Assembly (NCBI GenBank): GCA_024685385.1
Contig: JAIKVV010000079.1
Coordinates: 83,582-147,581, forward strand
Length of the DNA: 64,000 bases
Source: Saccharofermentans sp.
GTDB taxonomy: Bacteria > Bacillota > Clostridia > Saccharofermentanales > Saccharofermentanaceae
Direction of reading: 5' to 3'
Shown here: one piece after another, positions 8,103 through 16,425 of the stretch
Layout: every line of letters begins with the position of its first letter
Position numbering within the stretch: position 1 is the first letter of the stretch
Translations under genes and position numbers: made by a program
Notes under the pieces: generated by a model
Told to the model about the DNA's origin: nothing
Databases searched by the model: none
Seen by the model: only the letters and a program-made list of their open reading frames with translations

Positions 8103-8964
8103 ATTCTGCCGTCCTTTCTGAAGTCAGGATGACTTCGGCAGTAACATCGTGAGGAAGGGATCTGTTGAGCCTGGAAATGAAATCCTGAAGACCCGGTGAC
8201 AATGTATGGATTAGAACTATTACACGGTCGGCGGATCCCGAGATGCTCAGCATGTCTTTGCTGCTGAATGAGTCCAGTACGGCAAGGACGGAGAGAGACA
8301 TGGAATCAGATGTTGCAAGTTCCGAGGCAGCGTTCAGGATCCTGGTTACTCCCGCAGCTCCGATGTCATGACAGATGTCGGGATCGGCCGTTCCTCCCGG
8401 CGTAAGATATCCCGTTGAATCCCGGTGAACATAGGACAGGATGTCATCCCCTTTAAACTTTCTTGACCTTGAAAGACGGAGAAGATCGTTCATGTTCTCG
8501 GATTCTTTGTTCCCGATACCGTAACCTCCGGTAAAATCCAGCCTCAGAGGAACATCATATTCATAGGGATCTTTCAGGGTGCTGATGTATCTTTCGCGTT
8601 CTTCGCGGTATACGAATGACAATAATACGGTTATCTTCGATCCCGGTTTATCGGACATATTGACCGGCGTGACCTTTGAAGATATTCCCAGAGCGCGTGA
8701 CAGGCTCTGACAATCGATGATCCCTTTATCGTTGAACAGGCATATTGCATCAGGATCCCCGGTATCTTCGGTCTTAAACTGCCTCTGATCGAAAAGGGTC
8801 TTTTCGAATTCGCAGAATCTCTCGGATTCGTCGCCGGACCCTGCCGGGACATCCGGTCTTGTGAACCTCATGATGTATGCTTCAGGGAAATAGTACCCCA
8901 GGCGTTGCCTTAACAAAGCAAATAAGTATTCATCTTTCTCGAAAATCCTGATACCGAATGCCAT
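8083..8964 (-). CDS. Tad-locus protein in the TadZ/CpaE position, no P-loop
   Basis: 293 residues, first gene of the minus-strand Tad unit, directly before the ATPase, where tadZ/cpaE lies in most Tad operons. The N terminus (AFGIRIFEKDEYLFALLRQRLGYYFPEAYIMRF) looks like the receiver-like start of TadZ, followed by CLFNDKGI. The middle (KITVLLSFVYREERERYI, then DVPLRLDFTGG) sits where the MinD-like ATPase would begin, but no Walker A motif is visible. A late segment (SLSVLAVLDSF, then ADRVIVLIH) resembles the later strands of that fold. I infer a degenerate, non-ATP-binding TadZ; an unrelated protein in the same position is possible. GGAGGAA precedes the ATG. A single promoter upstream probably drives all five genes. 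Confidence 0.6.
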   Translation of the reverse strand: MAFGIRIFEKDEYLFALLRQRLGYYFPEAYIMRFTRPDVPAGSGDESERFCEFEKTLFDQRQFKTEDTGDPDAICLFNDKGIIDCQSLSRALGISSKVTPVNMSDKPGSKITVLLSFVYREERERYISTLKDPYEYDVPLRLDFTGGYGIGNKESENMNDLLRLSRSRKFKGDDILSYVHRDSTGYLTPGGTADPDICHDIGAAGVTRILNAASELATSDSMSLSVLAVLDSFSSKDMLSISGSADRVIVLIHTLSPGLQDFISRLNRSLPHDVTAEVILTSERTAEYGKNAV

Positions 8965-9002
8965 AATCTGTTCCTCCTTGCCCTGATCGATTTTGTGGTT
9001 AA

Positions 9003-9031
9003 ATCATACATCGCGAAACAGGCCAAAAATC
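9003..9031 (-). promoter_or_regulatory. Probable promoter of the Tad operon
   Basis: On the minus strand TATGAT (complement of 9003-9008) is a good -10 element about 40 bases before the first start codon. Seventeen bases further upstream there is no -35 consensus; instead the 10-bp repeat array begins there. This is the layout of an activator-dependent promoter (inference). Confidence 0.5.
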
Positions 9032-9065
9032 TCACAAAATCTCACAAAATCTCACAAAGTCTCAG
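9029..9065. repeat. Tandem 10-bp direct repeats between the Tad operon and metK
   Basis: ATCTCACAAA occurs three times without a gap (9029-9058), then a partial fourth copy GTCTCAG. Read on the minus strand the unit is TTTGTGAGAT. The 10-bp period places each copy on the same face of the helix, and the array covers the -35 position and upstream of the Tad promoter. A related motif TTTGAGAT appears twice on the plus strand at 9086-9093 and 9097-9104, nearer metK. Likely a transcription-factor array; the factor is unknown. Confidence 0.75.
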
Positions 9066-9142
9066 TTTTCGCAAGACGGGTTACATTTGAGATGTTTTTG
9101 AGATAAAATTAGTTGTTAAAATGATTTTTGAGGTGAATATAT

Positions 9143-10336
9143 ATGAGAAACAGAAAAGGAAAATGGTTATTTACATCCGAATCGGTAACCGAAGGACATC
9201 CCGATAAGGTCTGTGACCAGATATCGGATTCCATCCTGGATGCGATCCTTACTCAGGACAGCAGCGCGCGCGTTGCATGTGAAACATGCTGCACAACGGG
9301 AATGGTCCTTGTAATGGGCGAGATCACTACATCTGCTTATGTCGATATCCCTTCCATCGTCAGAAACAGGCTCAAGGAGATAGGTTACGACAAGGAAGCA
9401 GGTTTTGACTGTGATTCCGTTGCCGTCATCACTTCGATCGACGAACAGTCTCCCGATATCGCGATGGGCGTTGATAAGTCCCTGGAGACAAGGCAGGATG
9501 ATCAGGATACTCCGGATAACGGCGCGGGAGATCAGGGCCTGATGTTCGGTTATGCAAATGACGATACCGAAGAACTCATGCCTCTCCCGATATCACTTGC
9601 ACAGAAACTTGCAAAGAGGCTTGCCATCTTAAGAAAGTCAGGGAATGCACCTTTCTTAAGACCTGACGGCAAGAGCCAGGTTACCGTAGAATACTTGGAT
9701 GATAAAGCAGTAAGGATCGATACGGTCGTCGTATCCACGCAGCACAGCGAGGACATAAGTCAGGAAGACTTACGTGATTTCGTCATCGAACAGATCATCA
9801 AACCCGTAATTCCCGAAAACATGATCGATAAGGATACCAAGATCTTCGTTAATCCCACCGGAAGATTTGTCGTCGGAGGACCTCAGGGAGATTCGGGTCT
9901 TACAGGCCGCAAGATCATTGTCGATACATATGGCGGATTTGCCCGCCACGGCGGCGGAGCATTCTCAGGAAAGGATCCTACGAAAGTTGACAGATCCGCA
10001 GCATATGCAGCAAGACATATTGCAAAGAACGTTGTTGCCGCAGGACTTGCCAAAGAATGTGAGATCCAGCTCGCATATGCTATAGGCGTAGCTCAGCCTG
10101 TATCGGTCATGGCTGATACTTTCGGAACGGGCATCGTTCCCGATGAAAAGATATCTGCTGCAGTCAAGGAGGTCTTCGACTTAAGACCTACTTCCATAAT
10201 CCGTGATCTTGATCTTAAGAGACCCATCTATTCGGATATCGCAAGTTACGGACATTTCGGAAGATCCGATCTTGATCTTCCCTGGGAGAAGTGCGATAAG
10301 ACTGATGCGATCAGAGCTGCTTTGGGCCTGAACTGA
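9143..10336 (+). CDS. metK: S-adenosylmethionine synthetase
   Basis: 397 residues, the normal MetK length. It makes S-adenosylmethionine from methionine and ATP in the cytosol. Signature segments: [20 protein letters not shown] near the N terminus, [11 protein letters not shown], the [12 protein letters not shown] loop, [13 protein letters not shown], and the phosphate-binding [30 protein letters not shown] stands seven bases before the ATG. No S-adenosylmethionine riboswitch is visible in the 178 bases upstream. recD2 follows after 16 bases, suggesting one transcript with recD2 and comF. Confidence 0.98.
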   Translation: MRNRKGKWLFTSESVTEGHPDKVCDQISDSILDAILTQDSSARVACETCCTTGMVLVMGEITTSAYVDIPSIVRNRLKEIGYDKEAGFDCDSVAVITSIDEQSPDIAMGVDKSLETRQDDQDTPDNGAGDQGLMFGYANDDTEELMPLPISLAQKLAKRLAILRKSGNAPFLRPDGKSQVTVEYLDDKAVRIDTVVVSTQHSEDISQEDLRDFVIEQIIKPVIPENMIDKDTKIFVNPTGRFVVGGPQGDSGLTGRKIIVDTYGGFARHGGGAFSGKDPTKVDRSAAYAARHIAKNVVAAGLAKECEIQLAYAIGVAQPVSVMADTFGTGIVPDEKISAAVKEVFDLRPTSIIRDLDLKRPIYSDIASYGHFGRSDLDLPWEKCDKTDAIRAALGLN

Positions 10337-10352
10337 TCCCTTTTTCCGGACC

Positions 10353-12695
10353 ATGAATACGGATGATAAGACAGGCGTTCTGACTTCGCTTGATGTTTCC
10401 GATATCGGATCATCTGTTGAGGATGCCGTCGTTGAAGTCCGTAAGGTTTTCTATGTGTCTTCCGACGGGAGATTCATATCTTTTGCCGCGGGGAATTTCA
10501 GCTGTGTATCAAGACTCGGAAAGCCTGTTGCTGACGGAATGAGATACAGGGTCTCGGGGACCGTAGGGGAATATAAGGGCAAGGCATCTCTTGAATTATC
10601 ATCGATAGAGGCTTTTGATGAGGAAGAAAAAGAAACTGCCGCTGCTTTGCGCTTCATCGAATATCTGAAAGATAAGTCCTGCGGGGTTGCGGATAAAGAA
10701 ATAGCATCTGTTCTTAAGGATAATATCATCGACGAGATCCTTCAGTATGATAAGAAAGAATTCAAGGAAAAGCATAAGTTCGCAAAAGCAAAAAGAGAAG
10801 ACCTGAAGATCCTCCACGATCTTATTGAAAAAGGCCCTGACATGAGCAGAAGGATCATGGGCCTTGTCAAGGCAGGATTTTCCTCGCCTTCTATCAAGCG
10901 CTGCAGGAAAGCCGGGCTCCTTGATGACGATATCCTAAGGGATAATCCTTATTCCATGTATTTCGGAGGGATAGCTTCTTTTGCCGAATGTGACAGGCTT
11001 GCAGGAGAATACGGCATAGATCCTGAATTCGAATTCAGGCTTGAAGCCATGGCCTTATCGGCCGTAAACGATATCTGTTATAAGAAAAGCTCAACATATG
11101 CAGGCGCATCAGAGTACGCCAATGCCATGAAGATGATCCTCAGGGATTCGGATCCCGCATCTTTTTCGGATACCGACGATAATCTCATCTTCGATGCCGC
11201 AAGGAGGGCTGCCGCTAACGGCAGGCTGAATATCTACAGGACAGACAGGGGGATCATCGAGGATTGTGATGTTACTGATGAAGGAGCGAGACTGGCAGCC
11301 TCACAGTTTTACTATTACGAAGCATCAGCCTCCGAGTCCGTCTGCGATCTCATTGATTCTGAAGTGCCGATACCTTCCAGAAATGAAGCCTTTGAGGTTA
11401 TGGATAAGATAGCCGATGAAATGGGCATCGTGCTTGACGGTTCCCAAAGGGAAGCCGTCTATATGGCGATGTATCAGCCTTTGTGCGTCATAACCGGCGG
11501 CCCGGGCAGCGGAAAGACTACCATCATGGGCGTCCTTGGAAGGTTTTTCGAGGAGAGAAAGATAAAGGTTGCTTTTGCAGCCCCGACGGGAAGAGCAGCA
11601 AAAAGGCTTTCCGATTCTGCGGGTGTAGAAGCGAAGACCATTCACAGGCTCCTTGAGATCACTCCTGATGTGTTTAACGATTCTTTCAGTTTCGGCAAGG
11701 ACAGTTCAAATCCGATAGATGCAAGGGTCATAGTGATAGACGAGATGTCCATGGTCGACAGCGCACTGTTTTCGCGTTTTCTTGATGCGGTGGCCGAAGG
11801 AACATCTCTGATACTCGTAGGAGACCCGAATCAGCTGCCTTCTGTAGGCCCCGGCAATGTTCTTTCGGATCTTATCGGATGTCCTTCTGTCCCGCACATT
11901 CATCTTGAGTACCAGCACAGATCCGATTCAGAAGGCTCGATCGCGGCAAATGCCGCAAGGATCCTGGAATCCTCAGATCTTCTTTGTGACAACAGCAGTT
12001 TCCGTCTGGTAGATGTTCCTGATGAAAAAGAAGCTCTGGAAATATTATTGGGATTCTGTGACCGGATGGATCTTACGGACGATGACTATGCCGTCCTAAC
12101 TCCCACAAAAGATGACAGATCGCTTCTTTCGACGGGACATCTTAATGCGGAACTTCAGAAGATGAGATTAGCCAAGACTAAGATCCGCAAAGGAAAAGAA
12201 GGGAAAGCCCTGCAAAAAGGAGACAGCGTCTATTACGTCGGGGACCGCGTAATGCAGATGCGAAATGACTATAAATTGGAATGGACCAATCCCGGATCTG
12301 ACGAGGAAGAAGGAATAGGCGTATATAACGGCGAGATAGGCATCATAACGGAATTATCTGCTTCAAAAAAGAAGAGATCAGTTACCGTCATGTTTGAAGA
12401 CGGCAAGATCGTGGAATATGAAGGTGAGAGCATAGCTGACTTATCTCTTGCATATGCCGTTACCGTTCATAAGGCACAGGGCTGTGAGTTTGATACGGTA
12501 TTCATTGTTCTCGGAAACGTAAATAATCTTCTGAGACAAAGAAGGCTGCTTTATACTGCCGTGACAAGAGGGAAGAATAACGTGGTGATAATAGACGTTG
12601 CAAGCAGCATAAAGCGCTATCTGAATAATACAAGGGAAGAGAGAAGACCGTCCTCGCTCGGGGATTTTCTGAAGATAAATACAGGAGACATGTGA
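10353..12695 (+). CDS. recD2: RecD2-family ATP-dependent DNA helicase
   Basis: 780 residues of the stand-alone RecD2 family (usual length 700-800), a 5'-3' superfamily 1B helicase of DNA repair that works without RecBC. An OB-like N-terminal domain is followed by helical repeats, including GIASFAECDRLAGEYGI. The motor carries Walker A GGPGSGKTT (about residues 382-390), AAPTGRAAKRLSD with KTIHRLLE, the Walker B VIVIDEMSMVD, LVGDPNQLPSVGPG, an SH3-like insert (GDRVMQMRNDY) and the C-terminal VHKAQGCEFD and LYTAVTRGK motifs. All helicase motifs look intact. No clear SD precedes the ATG, which lies 16 bases after metK; the start may be coupled to it or slightly different. Confidence 0.95.
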   Translation: MNTDDKTGVLTSLDVSDIGSSVEDAVVEVRKVFYVSSDGRFISFAAGNFSCVSRLGKPVADGMRYRVSGTVGEYKGKASLELSSIEAFDEEEKETAAALRFIEYLKDKSCGVADKEIASVLKDNIIDEILQYDKKEFKEKHKFAKAKREDLKILHDLIEKGPDMSRRIMGLVKAGFSSPSIKRCRKAGLLDDDILRDNPYSMYFGGIASFAECDRLAGEYGIDPEFEFRLEAMALSAVNDICYKKSSTYAGASEYANAMKMILRDSDPASFSDTDDNLIFDAARRAAANGRLNIYRTDRGIIEDCDVTDEGARLAASQFYYYEASASESVCDLIDSEVPIPSRNEAFEVMDKIADEMGIVLDGSQREAVYMAMYQPLCVITGGPGSGKTTIMGVLGRFFEERKIKVAFAAPTGRAAKRLSDSAGVEAKTIHRLLEITPDVFNDSFSFGKDSSNPIDARVIVIDEMSMVDSALFSRFLDAVAEGTSLILVGDPNQLPSVGPGNVLSDLIGCPSVPHIHLEYQHRSDSEGSIAANAARILESSDLLCDNSSFRLVDVPDEKEALEILLGFCDRMDLTDDDYAVLTPTKDDRSLLSTGHLNAELQKMRLAKTKIRKGKEGKALQKGDSVYYVGDRVMQMRNDYKLEWTNPGSDEEEGIGVYNGEIGIITELSASKKKRSVTVMFEDGKIVEYEGESIADLSLAYAVTVHKAQGCEFDTVFIVLGNVNNLLRQRRLLYTAVTRGKNNVVIIDVASSIKRYLNNTREERRPSSLGDFLKINTGDM

Positions 12696-12696
12696 T

Positions 12697-13458
12697 ATGT
12701 CCCTGATCCGGGAAGCGGTTGAATGGCTTTTGCCTCACAAGTGTGATATATGCGGAAAAGTTGCAGATGTAACCGCAGATGACATTCCGGGTTATAAAGA
12801 CATATACGGACGGATATTTAATGAGCAACCAGGGTTATATATCTGCGGAAAGTGCTTTTCGCAACTCGTTCCTCTTGAAGGGCTGAAAGGATGGACTTTG
12901 TGTCTTTCGGATCCCATGAGCGGTGACCCTTATCCCGAACTTGCTCTTTTCGCGCCGTTTCCTTATGACGAGATCTGTGAAAAAGCTATTCCTGCAATTA
13001 AGTTCAGGAACAGGAAAGAGATTGCAAGGCTTTTCGGGATAATCTTGGGTAAGACCGTAAGGGATAATGGTATAAAGGCGGATCTGGTTGCGGCCGTCCC
13101 TCTGTCTGAAGAAAGATTCCTCGAACGAGGATTCAACCAGGCTGAAGAGATTGCCCGTCCGGTAGCCTATGCAACCGGAGTTCCGTTTGCGACCGGGCTC
13201 CTGGAGAGATGCATCGATACAAGGAAACAAACGGAGTTAAAGGGCGGAGAAGCCAGGTTTCTCAACGTCAAAGGGGCATTTGCTCTTTCAGCGGAATGGG
13301 ATGTAACGGACCTTACTATACTGTTAACGGATGATGTAGCCACGACGGGGGCAACTTTGCACGAAGCGGCGAAAGTCCTCCTTGATGCGGGAGCAGCTAA
13401 GGTGCTCTGCATCGCCTTTGCCAGCAACAGGACGGTAAAGAATAAGGAGACTGTGTGA
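12697..13458 (+). CDS. comF: ComF-family phosphoribosyltransferase-like protein
   Basis: 253 residues. The N terminus has a zinc-ribbon pattern (CDICGK, then CGKCF) and the C-terminal half is a type I phosphoribosyltransferase fold: AAVPLSEERFLERGFNQAEEIA, and the PRPP loop LLTDDVATTGATL. ComFC proteins are needed for uptake of transforming DNA in competent Gram-positives, and are also common in species without known competence; the exact reaction is unsettled. The ATG lies one base after the recD2 stop, with GGAG nine bases upstream, so translation is probably coupled. A structured RNA gene with its own promoter follows directly. Confidence 0.92.
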   Translation: MSLIREAVEWLLPHKCDICGKVADVTADDIPGYKDIYGRIFNEQPGLYICGKCFSQLVPLEGLKGWTLCLSDPMSGDPYPELALFAPFPYDEICEKAIPAIKFRNRKEIARLFGIILGKTVRDNGIKADLVAAVPLSEERFLERGFNQAEEIARPVAYATGVPFATGLLERCIDTRKQTELKGGEARFLNVKGAFALSAEWDVTDLTILLTDDVATTGATLHEAAKVLLDAGAAKVLCIAFASNRTVKNKETV

Positions 13459-13485
13459 CATTTTTGCTTATTCCGATAATATTCT

Positions 13486-13513
13486 TTGAATATCCGCACG
13501 TTTATTTTATAAT
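13486..13513 (+). promoter_or_regulatory. Promoter of the structured RNA after comF
   Basis: TTGAAT (13486-13491), 16 bases, then a perfect TATAAT (13508-13513). Transcription should start near 13520, about 300 bases before cysS, consistent with a separately transcribed RNA or a long leader. Confidence 0.75.
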
Positions 13514-13519
13514 TAGAGT

Positions 13520-13741
13520 ATCTCGAGGTGGTTACCTCCAAGTTGAACCTACATGACGTAATATGGATCCTAATCAGCGCGTAACAAATCATGCCTCCTC
13601 TGAGTGGACGATTGACGACGGGCGAGCGGGAACCGCCCTGGATGAGACGGGGTGTCAAGAGGAGTGGCCATTTCGAGTGTTTACGACTTGGCGATCATCA
13701 AGATCGCAAGGTCGTAAAGATCATTTTGTTTAGGAATGATC
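13520..13741 (+). ncRNA. Structured non-coding RNA, candidate raiA RNA
   Basis: The 362 bases between comF and cysS hold no coding frame but much pairing: GAGGT/ACCTC (13525-13538), a long-range CTCCTCT/AGAGGAG (13595-13601 with 13658-13664) enclosing TTGAC/GTCAA and a GC-rich core with GGGCG/CGCCC (13620-13638), a 14-bp two-part hairpin at 13680-13718, and GATCATT/AATGATC at 13719-13741. A strong promoter precedes it. The raiA RNA of Firmicutes is a roughly 200-base structured RNA usually found upstream of raiA/hpf and often beside comF; position, size and complexity fit, though I cannot align it. raiA itself is not next. The 3' end is uncertain; an imperfect GC hairpin lies at about 13741-13780. 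A cysS T-box was considered and rejected. Confidence 0.55.
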
Positions 13742-13820
13742 CCGTTGGCCGTTTTTACGGGCATACGGGGTTATTTCTTGTTAATAAACCGGCATTGTCC
13801 GGATAGAAGGAGGACGGCAG

Positions 13821-15236
13821 ATGAAGCTGTATAACACATTGACCCGAACCAAGCAGGAGTTTGTCCCGATAGAGGAGGGACACGTTAAGATGTACGCCTG
13901 TGGTCCGACAGTCTACGATTATTTCCATGTAGGCAATGCCAGACCCTTCGTAACATTTGATACTCTTGCAAGATATCTTGAGTACAGGGGATATGATGTT
14001 GAATTCTGTCAGAACTTCACCGACATTGACGACAAGATGATCAACCGTGCTAATAAAGAAGGCATCACCGTTGCTCAGCTGGCAGACAGGTTCATAACAG
14101 AATACTATGTTGATGCCGACGGACTTAATATCAAGAGACATACATATCAGCCGAGAGCAACTGAGACGATGGATGCGATCATCGATCTCATCAAATCCCT
14201 TGAAGAAAAGGGCTTCGTCTATGTAATACCTGATGACGGCGTATATTTCGATGTATCCCGCGATGATAAATACGGCAAACTTTCCCACTATAAGCTTGAA
14301 GATCTTCAGGCAGGCGCAGGTGAAAGAGTAACCTCTTTTGAGGGCAAGAGAAATCCCGGAGATTTTGCTGTCTGGAAGTTCAAGAAAGAGGGAGAACCCT
14401 TCTGGGATTCCCCCTGGGGTGAAGGACGCCCCGGCTGGCATATCGAATGCTCTGCCATGAACAGGAAGTTCCTGGGCGAGACGATCGATATCCACGGAGG
14501 CGGATGCGATCTCATATTCCCTCACCACGAGAACGAGATCGCGCAGAGTGAATGCGCAAACGGAAAGCCTTTTGCCAACTATTGGGTACATAATGCTTTC
14601 GTTAACATCGACGGTGAGAAGATGAGCAAATCCCTGGGTAATTTCTTTACCATCAGGGATATAGTCAAGCATTTCCCTTATGAAGTCATCAGATTCTTTA
14701 TCCTTTCCGGTCACTACCGTAAGCCCATCGATTTTTCTGATGAACTCCTTACGGCATCACAGACCGGCCTTAAGAGGATCGAGACCTGCTTCAAGGCTGC
14801 ATCTGATGTTAAGGAGGGTCCTGTCCATAAGGCAAAGTCAGAAGGATCGGATGCAGATAAAGCCGTATTGGCTGCTTCAGAGACTGCAAGATCCGAATTC
14901 ATCAGACACATGGATGATGATCTTAATACGGCTGATGCAATTACGGACATCTTTAACCTCGTGACGGCTTTGAATACCGCTCTTGCTTCCGATGAAACTT
15001 CTGTTGAGGCAATTACGGCTGCAAAGGATACACTTGCTGAGCTCCTTGATGTTCTGGGAGTCAAGTTCCCGGAAGAAAAGTCCGTTCCCGATGAGATATT
15101 AAAGCTCGTTGAAGAGCGCGCACAGGCTAAGAAAGACAAGAATTATGCCGAAGCTGACAGGATCAGGGATCTTATCCAGTCCAAGGGTTACAGCGTTAAG
15201 GATACACCGGAAGGCCCTAAGGTGGAGGCTTTATGA
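13821..15236 (+). CDS. cysS: Cysteinyl-tRNA synthetase
   Basis: 471 residues, normal for CysRS, a class I enzyme that charges tRNA-Cys. The N terminus shows MYACGPTVYDYFHVGNARPFV, with the zinc-binding Cys and the HIGH-equivalent HVGN; then ECSAMNRKFLGETIDIHGGG and HHENEIAQSE with further zinc ligands, and KMSKSLGN near the middle. The C-terminal region (DDDLNTADAITDIF, then RAQAKKDKNYAEADRIRD) is the helical anticodon-binding domain. GAAGGAGGA precedes the ATG. It begins a tightly packed operon with mrnC, rlmB and a lipoprotein gene, each overlapping the next by four bases. Confidence 0.98.
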   Translation: MKLYNTLTRTKQEFVPIEEGHVKMYACGPTVYDYFHVGNARPFVTFDTLARYLEYRGYDVEFCQNFTDIDDKMINRANKEGITVAQLADRFITEYYVDADGLNIKRHTYQPRATETMDAIIDLIKSLEEKGFVYVIPDDGVYFDVSRDDKYGKLSHYKLEDLQAGAGERVTSFEGKRNPGDFAVWKFKKEGEPFWDSPWGEGRPGWHIECSAMNRKFLGETIDIHGGGCDLIFPHHENEIAQSECANGKPFANYWVHNAFVNIDGEKMSKSLGNFFTIRDIVKHFPYEVIRFFILSGHYRKPIDFSDELLTASQTGLKRIETCFKAASDVKEGPVHKAKSEGSDADKAVLAASETARSEFIRHMDDDLNTADAITDIFNLVTALNTALASDETSVEAITAAKDTLAELLDVLGVKFPEEKSVPDEILKLVEERAQAKKDKNYAEADRIRDLIQSKGYSVKDTPEGPKVEAL

Positions 15237-15643
15237 TAAAACCCTTTATAGCCGAGAACCTGAAGGAAGTACAGCCGGCCGTTCTGGCTTATATCGGTGA
15301 TTCCGTTTTCGAACTGTATGCCCGCTGCCATGTTGCGGCATATCATGCCGGAACCAGCCAGAAGATGCATAAGCTTACGGTCGAGTATGTTAATGCCAAA
15401 TCCCAGGCTAAGGCCATGCTCGCTCTGAAGGACGAGCTTACGGAAGAAGAGGAGTCTTATTACAAGAGAGGAAGAAATTCCAATCCTCATTCGGTGTCAA
15501 AGAATTCCGATATCGCGGATTATATGAACGCCACCGGATTCGAGGCTCTGATGGGATTTCTTTTCCTTGACAATCAGACTGAGAGGATGGAATATTTGTT
15601 ATATAAATCCTTTGATATCATAGATGACAAGGTGGAGCAATGA
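15233..15643 (+). CDS. mrnC: Mini-ribonuclease 3
   Basis: 136 residues, the size of MrnC, an RNase III catalytic domain without the RNA-binding domain that matures 23S rRNA in Firmicutes. The catalytic signature is VLAYIGDSVFELYAR (residues about 18-32, with the metal-binding Asp), then KRGRNSN and YMNATGFEALMGFLFL near the end, the second acidic site. The ATG overlaps the cysS stop (ATGA), as is usual for cysS-mrnC pairs, and the stop overlaps the rlmB start in the same way. Confidence 0.95.
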   Translation: MIKPFIAENLKEVQPAVLAYIGDSVFELYARCHVAAYHAGTSQKMHKLTVEYVNAKSQAKAMLALKDELTEEEESYYKRGRNSNPHSVSKNSDIADYMNATGFEALMGFLFLDNQTERMEYLLYKSFDIIDDKVEQ

Positions 15644-16425
15644 ACGACGCAAACCGGGATCAGCCGAGGTATGATCATATTGAAGGAAGAAACGCAGTCT
15701 ACGAGGCGCTTGCTGCAGGTCGCCCGATCAACAAGATCTGGGCCCTGTCCCCGGAAGGCGGGAAGAAACCTGACCCCGCTCTGCTCAAGATATTGAAACT
15801 TGCTGATGAACAGGGCGTCCCCGTTACAAGAGTTCCCAGGAATACTCTTGATAAGATGAGCGAAGACAGGCGCCATCAGGGAGTCATTGCCCAGGCAGCC
15901 GCGCATGAATATTCGGATCTTGATGAAGTAATAGCTAAAGTAAGATCTGAGGGAAGGGATCCTTTCATCGTTATCTGCGATGAACTCAAGGACTCGTATA
16001 ATCTCGGGTCCATCTTAAGGATCTCTGATGCGGCAGGCGTTGACGCAGTCGTTATCCCCGAGAGAAGATCCGTTGCCGTTGATTCCAATGTCGCCAAAGC
16101 TTCGGCAGGCGCCGTTGAATATGTCCCGGTATGCAGGGTTACTAATATCGCAAATACCATAAGGGACCTTAAGAAAGACGGCTTCTGGATCGCAGGCTGT
16201 GACATGAACGGAGATACCACATACGATAAAGCCGATTATGCGGGATCTTTTGCAGTGGTAATAGGCAGTGAAGGATCAGGTATCAGGGACGGTGTCGTAA
16301 AGAGTTGTGATTTCATGATATCGATCCCGATGACAGGGCATGTAAACAGCCTTAATGCAGCCGTTGCGGCAGGGATCGTGATCTTTGAAGCTGCCAGGAT
16401 GAGAAGGGAGGGCAAGAGGACTTGA
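15640..16425 (+). CDS. rlmB: 23S rRNA (guanosine-2'-O-)methyltransferase, TrmH/RlmB family
   Basis: 261 residues of the SpoU/TrmH group 3. The N-terminal substrate-binding domain starts IEGRNAVYEAL. The SPOUT knot follows: DELKDSYNLGSILRISDAAG (motif 1 with the conserved N and R), VIGSEGSGI (motif 2) and IPMTGHVNSLNAAVAAGIVIFE (motif 3). These bind S-adenosylmethionine, made by MetK encoded nearby. In this operon order (cysS-mrnC-rlmB) the family methylates 23S rRNA. The start overlaps the mrnC stop by four bases and the end overlaps the next gene by four. Confidence 0.95.
   Translation: MNDANRDQPRYDHIEGRNAVYEALAAGRPINKIWALSPEGGKKPDPALLKILKLADEQGVPVTRVPRNTLDKMSEDRRHQGVIAQAAAHEYSDLDEVIAKVRSEGRDPFIVICDELKDSYNLGSILRISDAAGVDAVVIPERRSVAVDSNVAKASAGAVEYVPVCRVTNIANTIRDLKKDGFWIAGCDMNGDTTYDKADYAGSFAVVIGSEGSGIRDGVVKSCDFMISIPMTGHVNSLNAAVAAGIVIFEAARMRREGKRT

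Noticed and set aside
9029-9065. CRISPR array
   Set aside because: Repeats are 10 bp without spacers; this is a tandem operator-like array.
8965-9142. S-adenosylmethionine riboswitch before metK
   Set aside because: The space is short and filled by repeats and promoters; no four-way-junction helices with a terminator are visible.
13459-13820. T-box leader for cysS (GCGGGAACCGCC resembles the T-box core)
   Set aside because: The match to the T-box core is imperfect, no terminator with T run follows it, and the RNA has its own structure and position after comF that fit raiA RNA better.
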